Assembly (NCBI GenBank): GCA_963664635.1 | Contig: OY761542.1 | Coordinates: forward strand, 1,364,001 to 1,428,000 | Length of the DNA stretch: 64,000 bases | Direction of reading: 5' to 3' | Origin: VXNE01 sp963664635 | GTDB lineage: Bacteria; Pseudomonadota; Gammaproteobacteria; Pseudomonadales; Azotimanducaceae | In this document: piece after piece, positions 40,759-51,235 of the stretch | Layout of the letters: every line of letters starts with the position of its first letter | Position numbering within the stretch: the stretch's first letter is position 1 | The notes under the pieces: model-generated | The model's input: the letters and a program-made list of their open reading frames with translations, nothing else | Databases searched by the model: none | What the model was told of the DNA's origin: nothing | Position numbers and translations under genes: made by a program

Positions 40759-42085
40759 CCGCGACCGCCTCTACGGCGTCGGGCTCCCCCGCGGTATCCT
40801 CGACCGGTTCGTTGGTCCGCGGGTCTATTTCGAACGGACCCTTGAGGTCGAGTTCCTTGCCCATCTCGCGCACCGCCGGAATCACCTCTTCGCCCATCAG
40901 CCGGAGGGAGCGCATGGTGTCCTCGTGGGACATCGCGCCGTCGCCGTCCCAGAAGAAGATGGTGCCGGGACGCAGCGTCTCGAGCACGTGGCGGACCTTC
41001 GGGATGACCGTCTTCGGCGTCCCGGAGATGATGCTGTATTTCTCCGTCTGGTCGACGTAGGTGTCCTTCGGCGCAGGGAGCGCCGCGCCCTTGCCGCCCT
41101 TGGCCTTGTCCTCGGCCAGGTGCTGCGCCGCGCGTCCGCGGGAGGCTGCCGCGGCGAAGCTCTTGATGGTCGGCAGCAGGTTGTTGCGCTGGGTCAGTCC
41201 CGGCAGGTTCTGGATGAAGGGGCGGACCACGCCCTGGTTGCCCTCGAGGAACGGGTTGCTCGGCCCCTGGACGTACTTGCGCCCGGCCGCTTCGGCGAGT
41301 TCCTCGGTCTCGTCCACGTGCACCTTGAACAGGTAGCCCCGGTGCTGGGTGCCGGACTCGTAGCCCTCCTCGCGCGCCACCTCGTCGTAGTAGGCGTACG
41401 AGTCCTTCGTGGGCTCGAGTTCGGTGGCGAGCATGACGTACGGGTAACGATGGCTCGCCGCCCACTTGACGGTGTTGCGGCTCATCACGCCGGGAATCCA
41501 GATCGGCGGATGGGGCGCCTGGTAGGGGCGGGACCACGGGTTCACGTAACGGTAGTGGTAGTGGTCGCCTTCCCAGCGGAACGGGCCCTCGCGGGTCCAC
41601 GCGTCGATGATGAAGTCGTGGGCTTCCTGGAAGCGCTCCCAGTTATAGGGCGCGGCCGCATTGTGGGCGACGCTCTCCCGCCCGGTGCCGCGGACCCACC
41701 CGGTGACCAGTCGGCCGCGGGAGATCATGTCGATCGTGGCGAGATCCTCCGCCAGCCAGAGCGGGTCGTCCCAGATGGGCAGGATGTTGCCGAGCAGCAC
41801 GATCTTGGCCCGCTTGGTGATCCGGGCGAGGATCGCGGCCTCCAGGTTCATCACCTGGCCCATGCAGAACGGCGTCGAGTGGTGCTCGTTCAGCATCAGC
41901 CCGTCGAAGCCCACCTCCTCGGCGTAGAGCTTCTCGTCGAGATAGCGGTTGTAGAGGTCCGCGCCCAGCCTCGGGTCGTACGAGGCGTTGGACATGCCGA
42001 GGTCGGTGATGTCCCGGCCGGTGGCGCCGAAGTAGCCCGAGTCGGGGTCCTGGTAGGGCCGCTCGGTGAAGTAGCCGATGAACAT
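40754..42085 (-). CDS. LLM-class flavin-dependent oxidoreductase
   Basis: This 443-residue luciferase-like protein opens MFIGYFTERPYQDPDSGYFG and has FDGLMLNEHHSTPFCMG, ITKRAKIVLLGNILPIWDDP, the cofactor loop RGRLVTGWVRGTGRESVAHN, and a C-terminal insertion rich in K/A (AEDKAKGGKGAALPAPKD) before the last barrel strands. The ATG at 42085 fits the conserved start. It lies five bases after the alpha/beta hydrolase and its stop overlaps the halogenase-like start. The three genes therefore form one operon, plausibly acting on one aromatic or ester substrate. Confidence 0.92.
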   Translation of the reverse strand: MFIGYFTERPYQDPDSGYFGATGRDITDLGMSNASYDPRLGADLYNRYLDEKLYAEEVGFDGLMLNEHHSTPFCMGQVMNLEAAILARITKRAKIVLLGNILPIWDDPLWLAEDLATIDMISRGRLVTGWVRGTGRESVAHNAAAPYNWERFQEAHDFIIDAWTREGPFRWEGDHYHYRYVNPWSRPYQAPHPPIWIPGVMSRNTVKWAASHRYPYVMLATELEPTKDSYAYYDEVAREEGYESGTQHRGYLFKVHVDETEELAEAAGRKYVQGPSNPFLEGNQGVVRPFIQNLPGLTQRNNLLPTIKSFAAAASRGRAAQHLAEDKAKGGKGAALPAPKDTYVDQTEKYSIISGTPKTVIPKVRHVLETLRPGTIFFWDGDGAMSHEDTMRSLRLMGEEVIPAVREMGKELDLKGPFEIDPRTNEPVEDTAGEPDAVEAVAD

Positions 42086-42090
42086 GGGAT

Positions 42091-42879
42091 CTACCCTCCG
42101 TCTTCGTGCGTACGGACATGTGTGCCGATCAGTCCGGCGACACGCTCCGCTTCCTCGATCTCGACCAGGTGCCCCGCGCGGTCGACCGTCTCGACCCGGC
42201 AGTTCGGCAGGGCGTCGGCGTACAGCCGCGCGCACTCGGGCGGCACGACCCGGTCCTCGCTCCCCCAGACGACCAGAGTCGGCGTCGACACGTCCCGGAG
42301 CAGCGGCGCCAGGCGGCGGTTGAACATGTAGGGCTTCCAGCACACGCGCGCCGTCATCTCGCGCGAGAGATCCCAGAGCTGCCGGACGTCTTCGCCGGGC
42401 TCTTCCCCGACCCAGGCGACGAACGCATCGCGATCACGGAAGCCCGCCTGGATGTACCCCCGGTGGGAAACCAGCATCTGGTCGAGGATCTCGCCGTTCT
42501 CGGGTTTGAGGCCGGCCGCGCCGATCAGGACGAGCGCATCGAGGGGCCGCAGCGTGGCGAGTTCGGCGGCGACGAAGCCCCCGAAGCCCGTGCCGACCAG
42601 CGCCACGGACTCAAGCGCGAGGGCGTCCATGATGCGGCCCGCCAGGATCGCGATGTCGCGCGGTTCCCGCGCCCAGGCCGGACGTTCGGAACCGCCCCAG
42701 CCGGGCAGGTCCGGGACGACGACGCGGTGCCGCGCCGCCAGCGCGGTGTGCACGGGCAGCCAGCCCGGGCTGCCCCACGAGTGGTGCAGGAAGACGATCG
42801 CCCCGCCGTCTCCACCTTCGAGCAGGTGCACCTTGCCGGTGGCGAGCTCGATGTCGCGCTCCTGGTATGCGTCGCTCAA
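42091..42879 (-). CDS. Alpha/beta-hydrolase-fold protein lacking the usual nucleophile
   Basis: This 262-residue protein has a canonical alpha/beta hydrolase layout: oxyanion region IVFLHHSWGSPGWLPVH, then VVVPDLPGWGGS, a nucleophile elbow, VVWGSEDRVVPPE (acid) and DRAGHLVEIEEAERV (His). The elbow reads LVGTGFGGFVAAELA, so the expected serine of GxSxG is glycine. A subgroup of such proteins with GxGFGG is known to me from sequence, and its reaction is unclear. First gene of the operon running to 39.1 kb. Confidence 0.87.
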   Translation of the reverse strand: MSDAYQERDIELATGKVHLLEGGDGGAIVFLHHSWGSPGWLPVHTALAARHRVVVPDLPGWGGSERPAWAREPRDIAILAGRIMDALALESVALVGTGFGGFVAAELATLRPLDALVLIGAAGLKPENGEILDQMLVSHRGYIQAGFRDRDAFVAWVGEEPGEDVRQLWDLSREMTARVCWKPYMFNRRLAPLLRDVSTPTLVVWGSEDRVVPPECARLYADALPNCRVETVDRAGHLVEIEEAERVAGLIGTHVRTHEDGG

Positions 42880-43014
42880 GTGACTTCCCCCTTCGCTGAT
42901 CGAGTGTATCGGAGCGGGGTGTCAATGCAACGGACCGAGGGTGACGGGCCCGGCGTGCTTCCACTACTCTTGCGGTTTCGCCGCCGCCGCGCCCCGACCA
43001 CCACAGGAGAGACC

Positions 43015-43434
43015 ATGTCCAGAGAGACCGTCAGTACGCCGAGTTTCGGTCGCATCGCCGACCGGATGCACTTCGCCCAGGGCGTCAAGGCCAACGGCTT
43101 CCTCTTTTGCTCGGGGGTCATCGGCTTCGACCCGGCCACGGGCAAGGCGGCCGACACGGCCGAGGCGGAGTTCCACGCGGCCTTCGAGGCCATCGGGGAA
43201 CTGCTCGGGGAGGCCGGCGTCGGTTTCGGGGAGGTCGTCGAGATGACGACCTACCACGTGGCCGCGCCCACCGCGGAGGAACACGGCGCCAACATGGCCG
43301 CGTTCTCGAAGGTGAAGGACGAGTACATCGGCGCCGAGCCGCCGTTCCCGGCGTGGACGGGCATCACGGTCAGCGGCCTGGCGCTGCCGGGTTCCCGCGC
43401 CGAGATACGCATCGTGGCGCAGCTCGGGGACTGA
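43015..43434 (+). CDS. RidA-family protein
   Basis: This 139-residue protein of the RidA/YjgF fold probably hydrolyses reactive enamine/imine intermediates or acts in a catabolic pathway. It shows HFAQGVKANGFLFCSGVIGF, the subfamily helix EAEFHAAFEAIGELLGEAG and a C-terminal LPGSRAEIRIVAQL; the arginine that binds the carboxylate in RidA is in this last segment. AGGAGA precedes the ATG at 43015. It is divergent from the alpha/beta hydrolase operon, whose start is 135 bases away. Confidence 0.9.
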   Translation: MSRETVSTPSFGRIADRMHFAQGVKANGFLFCSGVIGFDPATGKAADTAEAEFHAAFEAIGELLGEAGVGFGEVVEMTTYHVAAPTAEEHGANMAAFSKVKDEYIGAEPPFPAWTGITVSGLALPGSRAEIRIVAQLGD

Positions 43435-43446
43435 GCCCCCCCGGGG

Positions 43447-43866
43447 TCAGGTGGGGCGCTCCCACGGATTCACGACACGAACGCCCGTTGGCCGAAAGTC
43501 GCCAACGTCGCGTGTCGCGACACTCATCCGATTGACGCGGGCGATGGCTGCAATCTGGCCATCGGCGACGTGGACGCGGAAACCGTTGCGTTCCGCCGCG
43601 GCGGCAATGTCGCCGTAGGCCTCGGCGGCGCGCTCGTCGAATGCGAACGTTCGCCCGACGAAGCGTTTGCGAGTTGCGTTCCAGAACTCCAGCAAGCTGG
43701 ATCGCCTGCGTCCGGGAGGCAGGCGCGCGATGCCGTAGCGCAACTCGGCGAGCGTGACGGACGGCAGAGCGAGGAGCTGGTCGTTCTGCTCGAGCCAGGC
43801 CACAACGCGAGGTTCGGGCGACTGTCGGGTCAACTCGGACAGGACATTCGTGTCCAGCAGGATCAC
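43447..43866 (-). CDS. fitB: PIN-domain toxin (FitB/VapC type)
   Basis: This 139-residue PIN-domain ribonuclease toxin of a type II toxin-antitoxin pair has the acidic metal site intact: MILLDTNVLSEL (Asp5), the Glu in TLAELRYGIA, and VHVADGQIAAIA and SVATRDVGDF at the C-terminal end. RYGIARLPPGRRR is typical of the FitB subgroup. The ATG overlaps the antitoxin stop by four bases. Confidence 0.92.
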   Translation of the reverse strand: MILLDTNVLSELTRQSPEPRVVAWLEQNDQLLALPSVTLAELRYGIARLPPGRRRSSLLEFWNATRKRFVGRTFAFDERAAEAYGDIAAAAERNGFRVHVADGQIAAIARVNRMSVATRDVGDFRPTGVRVVNPWERPT

Positions 43867-44102
43867 AGGTCAACGGCACGCTGTGGCTGGTCGTGTTCCG
43901 CGATGAAGGCCTGAATGTCCTCGCCTGGCTCGACGAGCGCCATGATGTCGTGGGGAAACCGCGACTTCATCTCCGAGGCGTTCGCCGCCTGATCGAGAAT
44001 CGTCCGGGCGAGGGCTTCGAGACTCAGGCCCGCGGACTGGGCCCTCTGTCGCAGCCGCTCCTTGGACTCCTCCGAGAGATTGCGTATCGTGATGCTCGCC
44101 AT
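43863..44102 (-). CDS. fitA: Ribbon-helix-helix antitoxin (FitA type)
   Basis: This 79-residue antitoxin has an N-terminal ribbon-helix-helix (MASITIRNLSEESKERLRQR, then AQSAGLSLEALARTILDQA) and a C-terminal toxin-binding tail (DIQAFIAEHDQPQRAVDL). The ATG at 44102 fits the domain start; a longer frame runs back across the operator palindrome. It should autorepress by binding that palindrome 27 bases upstream. Confidence 0.9.
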   Translation of the reverse strand: MASITIRNLSEESKERLRQRAQSAGLSLEALARTILDQAANASEMKSRFPHDIMALVEPGEDIQAFIAEHDQPQRAVDL

Positions 44103-44128
44103 CGCCTTCGCGCCGCTTATCCTGCCAG

Positions 44129-44148
44129 AATGATTGCATGCAATCATT
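44129..44148. promoter_or_regulatory. Perfect 20 bp palindrome, likely FitAB-type operator
   Basis: AATGATTGCATGCAATCATT is a perfect inverted repeat upstream of the antitoxin start and 80 bases upstream of the divergent fumarase. It is AT-rich in a GC-rich context, as expected of a ribbon-helix-helix operator overlapping a promoter. Confidence 0.75.
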
Positions 44149-44227
44149 TTCGTGACAACATGCGGCCGCCGAACGGCAACGCCGCGATCTACAATTCGAG
44201 ATCCAGGGTGAGTTGCCGGAGTCTGCG

Positions 44228-45748
44228 ATGACCGTCATCCGTGCCGAGGACCTCACGCAGAGCGTCGCGGACGCGCTGCAGTACATCTCCTACTACCATC
44301 CGCCCGACTTTATCCGCGCGATGGCGGCGGCGTACGAGCGCGAGGAGTCGCCGGCGGCGAAGGCGGCCCTCAAGCAGGTCCTCGTCAACGCGCGCATGTG
44401 CGCGCTTGGCAAGCGGCCGATCTGCCAGGACACGGGGATCGTGAACGTGTTCATCGATGTCGGCATGGAGGTGTCGTGGGAGGGCGGCGACAGCGTCGAC
44501 GACATGGTCAACGCGGGCGTGCGGCGGGCCTACCTGCACCCGGACAACGTCCTGCGGGCGTCCATCACCGCGGATCCCGACGGCGACCGCGCCAACACCC
44601 GCGACAACACGCCGGCGGTAATCCACTACCGCATCGTGCCCGGCGACAAGCTGTCCGTGGAGGTGGCCGCCAAGGGCGGCGGCAGCGAGGCCAAGGCGAA
44701 GTTCACCATGCTGAACCCCTCGGACCCGGTGGCGGACTGGGTCCTCGACGTGGTGCCCACGATGGGCGCCGGCTGGTGCCCGCCGGGACTGCTCGGCGTC
44801 GGCATCGGCGGCACCCCGGAGAAGGCCATGCTCCTCGCCAAGGAAGCGCTCATGGAGCCCGTCGACATCCATGACCTGATTGCGCGGGGCCCCTCGAACC
44901 GTGCCGAGGAACTGCGGCTCGAACTGTTCGAGAAGGTGAATGCGCTGGGCATCGGAGCGCAGGGCCTCGGGGGTTTGACCACGGTGCTCGACGTCAAGGT
45001 GAAGGACCACCCGACGCACGCGGTGAACAAGCCCGTCGCGGTCATTCCGAACTGCACCGCGACCCGCCACGTGCACTTCGAACTCGACGGCTCGGGTCCG
45101 GCCGAGTTCGTCCCGCCGGACCTCGACGACTGGCCCGACATCGCCTTCGAGCTCGAAGGGAACGTGCGCCGCGTCGACGTCGATACCGTGGCGAGGGCGG
45201 ATCTCGCCGAGTGGCGCGCCGGAGACACCCTGCTCCTGTCGGGCCGGCTGCTGACCGGCCGCGACGCGGCGCACAAGCGCCTGGTCGACATGATCGACCG
45301 GGGCGAGCCGCTGCCCGTCGACTTCACGAACCGCTTCATCTACTACGTGGGCCCCGTGGACCCGGTCCGGGACGAGGTCGTCGGCCCCGCCGGCCCCACC
45401 ACCGCGACGCGCATGGACAAGTTCAGCCGCGCGATGCTCGAGCAGGCCGGCGTGATCGGCATGATCGGCAAGGCCGAACGGGGCCACGAGTGCATCGAGG
45501 CCATCCGCGACAACGGGGCCGTCTCCCTGATCGCCGTGGGCGGTGCGGCCTACCTGATCTCGAAGGCCATCGTGCAGGCGCGGCGGATCGCCTTCGAGGA
45601 CCTCGGCATGGAGGCGATCCACGAGTTCGAGGTGCGCGACATGCCGGTCACCGTCTCGGTGGACGCGCGCGGCGAGTCGGTGCATATCGAGGGGCCCAGG
45701 GAATGGTCCGCGAAGATCGCCGACCGTATTGCGGCGGTGCAGGCCTGA
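44228..45748 (+). CDS. Class I fumarate hydratase
   Basis: This 506-residue [4Fe-4S] fumarase interconverts fumarate and malate in the TCA cycle. Class I features: KRPICQDTGIVNVFID (first iron-sulfur cysteine near residue 66), GAGWCPPGLLGVGIGG, and IPNCTATRHVHFEL for further cysteines. The fused beta domain includes LLLSGRLLTGRDAAHKRLVD and FIYYVGPVDPVRDEVVGPAG. It lies in a single transcription unit, divergent from the toxin-antitoxin pair. Confidence 0.93.
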   Translation: MTVIRAEDLTQSVADALQYISYYHPPDFIRAMAAAYEREESPAAKAALKQVLVNARMCALGKRPICQDTGIVNVFIDVGMEVSWEGGDSVDDMVNAGVRRAYLHPDNVLRASITADPDGDRANTRDNTPAVIHYRIVPGDKLSVEVAAKGGGSEAKAKFTMLNPSDPVADWVLDVVPTMGAGWCPPGLLGVGIGGTPEKAMLLAKEALMEPVDIHDLIARGPSNRAEELRLELFEKVNALGIGAQGLGGLTTVLDVKVKDHPTHAVNKPVAVIPNCTATRHVHFELDGSGPAEFVPPDLDDWPDIAFELEGNVRRVDVDTVARADLAEWRAGDTLLLSGRLLTGRDAAHKRLVDMIDRGEPLPVDFTNRFIYYVGPVDPVRDEVVGPAGPTTATRMDKFSRAMLEQAGVIGMIGKAERGHECIEAIRDNGAVSLIAVGGAAYLISKAIVQARRIAFEDLGMEAIHEFEVRDMPVTVSVDARGESVHIEGPREWSAKIADRIAAVQA

Positions 45749-45785
45749 GTTGGCGCTCGCCGGGATGTCCCGGCCGGTCGCGTTC

Positions 45786-46939
45786 TCAGAGGAGGTTCCC
45801 GGACCGGATCAGCGGTCGGAGCCCCACGACGCCGATGCGATCCGCGAGGGGGTAGGTCGCATCTCCGGGGGTGACGATCTCTATGCGGCCCGCGTCCAGG
45901 TCCGCAAGGGCGGAGTGCAGGGAGCGCGTTACCTTCGGAGCCGAGGAGTACTTGAACTCGAAGGCGCGCCGGGTCGTCCCCCGAACGAGAAGGAGATCCA
46001 GTTCGGCGCCCCGGTGCGTTGCCCAGAAGAAGCACTCCTGCGCGTCGACCTCGGCGGCGCGGATCACCTGCTCCAGCGCGAATCCCTCCCACGAGGCGCC
46101 GAGTCGCGGGTAGGCGTCCAGGGCCTGCCGGTCCGGAAGGTTGAGCAGCGCGTGCAGGACGCCGCTGTCCCGCAGATAGACCTTCGGGGACTTGACCTGC
46201 CGCTTCGCCACGTTTGCGAACCAGGGCTGCAGGGTCCGTATGGCGAAGGTCCCCTCCAGGATTTCGAGATACCTGCGCACCGTCGGCTGCGAGATGTCGA
46301 GGGAGCGGGCGAGGTCGGAGTAGTTCATGACGTTGCCGTGCCAATGGGCCAGCATGGTCCAGAGACGGCGCAGGGCGCTGGGCGCGAGGCGGATGCCGAG
46401 GGCGGGGATGTCCCGCTCCAGGAAGTTCGTCACGTACGCCCTCCTCCAGTTCAGGCTGTCCCGGTCGCTCGGAGCCAGGTATGACCGGGGGAAGCCGCCG
46501 CGCAGCCACAGGAGTTGCTCGTCGTCGGCCTCGAAAGCGCTGAACGGGGGAAGTTCGAGGTAGGCGATCCGGCCGCAAGGGTCTCGGACGACTGCCGGAG
46601 GAGTTCCCGGGAAGCGCTGCCGAGGATGAGGTACCGCTGGCCGCCCTGTGGCCGGTCGACCAGGACGCGCAGGAGCGGAAACAGGTCCGGGCGTCTCTGT
46701 ACCTCGTCGATGACGATGAGACCCTGCAACGGCGTGAGCGTCAGTTGCGCCTCTTCGAGTCGATTGATGTGCTCCGGGTCTTCGAGGTCAAAGTAGTGGA
46801 CGGGCATGTCGTCGGTAGACGCCTCGATGTAGGCGCGAGCAAGCGTGGTCTTGCCCGACTGCCTCGGGCCGAGGATGCCAACGACGGGGTGCGTCCGGAA
46901 GTACTCGGAGATTCGGCCGCGGAACACGGGACGTTCCAT
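45786..46939 (-). pseudogene. AAA + DUF4143 ATPase, frameshifted
   Basis: This encodes a two-part protein split by a single frameshift near 46578. Part 1 (46939 to ~46578): Walker A VGILGPRQSGKTTLARAYIE, Walker B LIVIDEVQRRPDLFPLLR and LILGSASRELLRQSSETLA. Part 2 (to 45786): GRIAYLELPPFSAFEADDEQ, FPRSYLAPSDRDS, then the DUF4143 domain (RRYLEILEGTFAIRTLQPWF, KVYLRDSGVLHALL). Loss of one G in what should be GCGGGCCGG explains the break. Intact members have about 380 residues. It seems inactive unless the shift is a sequencing error. Confidence 0.85.
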
Positions 46940-46997
46940 GATTGGGGTGAAAAATTAAAGGCTACCTTTATGATTTTCCCCCTTAATCGGCCGGCCG

Positions 46998-48902
<1,905 letters not shown>

Positions 48903-48938
48903 GGCGTCCGTTCCGTGAGGTCGGGCCAGGAGGACCGA

Positions 48939-49556
48939 TCAGCCCTGGCGCGACGCCTCTATCGCGGCGATGGACTCGCGTTCGCCGAGTTTCTCCATCA
49001 TGGCCGTCAGTTCCGGCCAGTCGGCCATGAAGTCCCAATCGAACAGGTTCTTCGCCACCCTGTTGGCGAGCGGGATCGAGAAATACGCGGCGAAGTCGGC
49101 GTAGCTGACCTCGGGGCCGGCGATGTACGGCTCGAACCGGGCGCGCCGCTTGAGCGCTGCGACCCCCTGCTCGAGGTCTGCCCGGGTCTTCTCCTTGATG
49201 GCGTCCGCAACGGTGCCGCCCCACAGCGCCTCCCCGAAGGACGGGCGGGCCGCAAGATCGATGTAGAGGTCGACGTAGCGCATCAGCTCGCGCACCTGCG
49301 CCTTTGCGAGCGGGTCGGCCGGATAGAGGCTGCCGCCGAGGTGCTCGGCGACGTAGTCCACCATCACCGAGGCCTCGGTGAGGACCGTGCCGTCCACCTC
49401 CATGGCCGGTACCTTGCCCATGGGGCTGACGGCGAGGTACGCGTCCTTTTGCGACGGGATCGTCCGGATGTCCTCGAACTCGACGCCGGCCTCCAGCAGG
49501 GCGGCCTTGGCGATGTTGTAGTAGTTGCTGACGGGGAATCCGTAGAGCTTGATCAT
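48939..49556 (-). CDS. Glutathione S-transferase family protein
   Basis: This 205-residue protein has a thioredoxin-fold N-terminal domain (MIKLYGFPVSNYYNIAKAAL, with PMGKVPAMEVDGTVLTEASV carrying the cis-proline and the ES-like glutathione-binding pair as EAS) and an all-helical C-terminal domain (YVDLYIDLAARPSFGEALWG). The likely active-site residue is Ser/Tyr in VSNYYN. The ATG at 49556 aligns with the fold start. Cytosolic detoxification or isomerase activity is plausible; the substrate is unknown. Confidence 0.9.
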   Translation of the reverse strand: MIKLYGFPVSNYYNIAKAALLEAGVEFEDIRTIPSQKDAYLAVSPMGKVPAMEVDGTVLTEASVMVDYVAEHLGGSLYPADPLAKAQVRELMRYVDLYIDLAARPSFGEALWGGTVADAIKEKTRADLEQGVAALKRRARFEPYIAGPEVSYADFAAYFSIPLANRVAKNLFDWDFMADWPELTAMMEKLGERESIAAIEASRQG

Positions 49557-49683
49557 GGCGCGTGTCCTTCCCGGGGGCAGGGGATTCTTCGCGAAAGCCG
49601 CGGGTGATTCAAGGCGCCGCGCTTGCCCTGGGGGAGGCAAGCGGGGACGATGCGGCGCTTGGGCTGCAGCGGGACAGAACAGG

Positions 49684-51192
49684 ATGAGCGGGAACCTCTA
49701 CGCGCGCTTCGAAAGCCAGTTCCGGGCGCACGGCGGGCAGCCGTGCCTGCGGCTTCCGGACGGGCCGGACTGGACTTATGCGGAACTGGAGGCGCGGGTG
49801 GCTGCCGCGGCCGGCGCGCTCGCGGCGTTCGGCGTGGGTCCCGGCGACCGTGTCGTCGTGCAGACCACGAAAACGCCCGAGGCCGTTGCCCTGTACCTCG
49901 GCTGCCTGAAGGCGGGGGCTGTTTACGTGCCCCTCAACACCGCTTACACGGCGAGAGAGGTGGCGTACTTCCTGGAGGATGCGGAGCCCGCGCTGTTCGT
50001 CTCGGGCGCGGCTGTCCCGATTGCTTCCGGTGTCCCGGTCGCCACCCTCGATGCTGCCGGGGGCGGGTCCTTCACGGACGCCGTGCGTACGGCTCGCGCG
50101 GTCACGGGGGTAGCCGAACGGGTCGCGGAGGACCTCGCCGCGATCGTCTACACCTCCGGCACGACCGGGCGCTCGAAAGGCGCGATGCTGACCCACGGCA
50201 ACCTGGCGAGCAACGCGGCGACCCTCTGCGACGCCTGGGGCTGGCGCGACGACGACGTGCTGCTCCACGCGCTGCCGATCTTTCACGTGCACGGCCTGTT
50301 CGTGGCCATGCACTGCGCCTTCCTGACCGGCACCTCGATGGTGTTCCTGCCCGGGTTCGACGCGGAGACGTTCGCGCGTCACCTCGCGGACTCGACGGTC
50401 GCGATGGGCGTGCCCACGTTCTACACACGGCTGCTGGCCCGGCCGGACTTCGGCCGGGAGACGTGCGCCAACATGCGTCTCTTCGTGTCCGGTTCCGCGC
50501 CCCTCACGGAGCAGACCTTCCATGCCTTCGAGGCCCGCACGGGACACCGCATCCTGGAGCGCTACGGCATGTCGGAGACGCTCATGAACACATCGAACCC
50601 ACTCGACGGCGAGCGGGTGGCGGGGACGGTTGGGTTCGCGCTGCCGGGCGTCGAGACGCGCATCTCGACGGAGGAGGGCGAAATGCTCGCAACCGGTGCG
50701 GTAGGCGAGATCGAGGTCCGTGGCCCGAACGTCTTTTCCGGCTACTGGCGCATGCCGGAGAAAACCGCGGAGGAGTTCCGCCCGGACGGTTTCTTCCGCA
50801 CCGGGGACATGGGCTTCATGGACGCCGCAGGGCGCGTCACCATCGTCGGACGCGCCAAGGACGTGGTCATCTCCGGCGGCTACAACGTCTATCCCAAGGA
50901 GGTGGAGGACCTCCTCGAGGAATTGCCGGAGGTGGCGGAGACGGCGGTGATCGGCGTGCCGCACCCGGACTTCGGGGAAGGCGTCGTGGCCGTCGTCGTG
51001 CCGGCCGCGGCCGCGGTGGGCATCGGCATCGTCGAGGACGCGCTCCGCGGCCGGCTGGCGCGCTTCAAGCAGCCGAAGCGCGTGGTGAATCTCGATGCGC
51101 TGCCGCGCAACGTCATGGGCAAGGTGCAGAAGAATGCGCTCCGGGAGCGGTTCGCGGGCCTGTTCGAGGAGGATCCGGAGCGAATCGGTTAG
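49684..51192 (+). CDS. matB: Malonyl-CoA synthetase-like acyl-CoA ligase
   Basis: This 502-residue adenylate-forming ligase most resembles MatB, which makes malonyl-CoA from malonate, ATP and CoA. It shows LAAIVYTSGTTGRSKGAMLT (P-loop), ALPIFHVHGLFVAMHCAFLT, ILERYGMSETLMNTSNPLDG, SGYWRMPEKTAEEFRPDGFF, RTGDMGFMD, and the C-terminal lysine in LPRNVMGKVQKNALR. The ATG at 49684 was chosen because the frame before it is rearranged low-complexity sequence. It is divergent from the GST and AacS genes. Confidence 0.88.
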   Translation: MSGNLYARFESQFRAHGGQPCLRLPDGPDWTYAELEARVAAAAGALAAFGVGPGDRVVVQTTKTPEAVALYLGCLKAGAVYVPLNTAYTAREVAYFLEDAEPALFVSGAAVPIASGVPVATLDAAGGGSFTDAVRTARAVTGVAERVAEDLAAIVYTSGTTGRSKGAMLTHGNLASNAATLCDAWGWRDDDVLLHALPIFHVHGLFVAMHCAFLTGTSMVFLPGFDAETFARHLADSTVAMGVPTFYTRLLARPDFGRETCANMRLFVSGSAPLTEQTFHAFEARTGHRILERYGMSETLMNTSNPLDGERVAGTVGFALPGVETRISTEEGEMLATGAVGEIEVRGPNVFSGYWRMPEKTAEEFRPDGFFRTGDMGFMDAAGRVTIVGRAKDVVISGGYNVYPKEVEDLLEELPEVAETAVIGVPHPDFGEGVVAVVVPAAAAVGIGIVEDALRGRLARFKQPKRVVNLDALPRNVMGKVQKNALRERFAGLFEEDPERIG

Positions 51193-51235
51193 CATGGCGC
51201 GCCCTCGAAGGGACCGGACGAAAAGGAGCTGGAGG

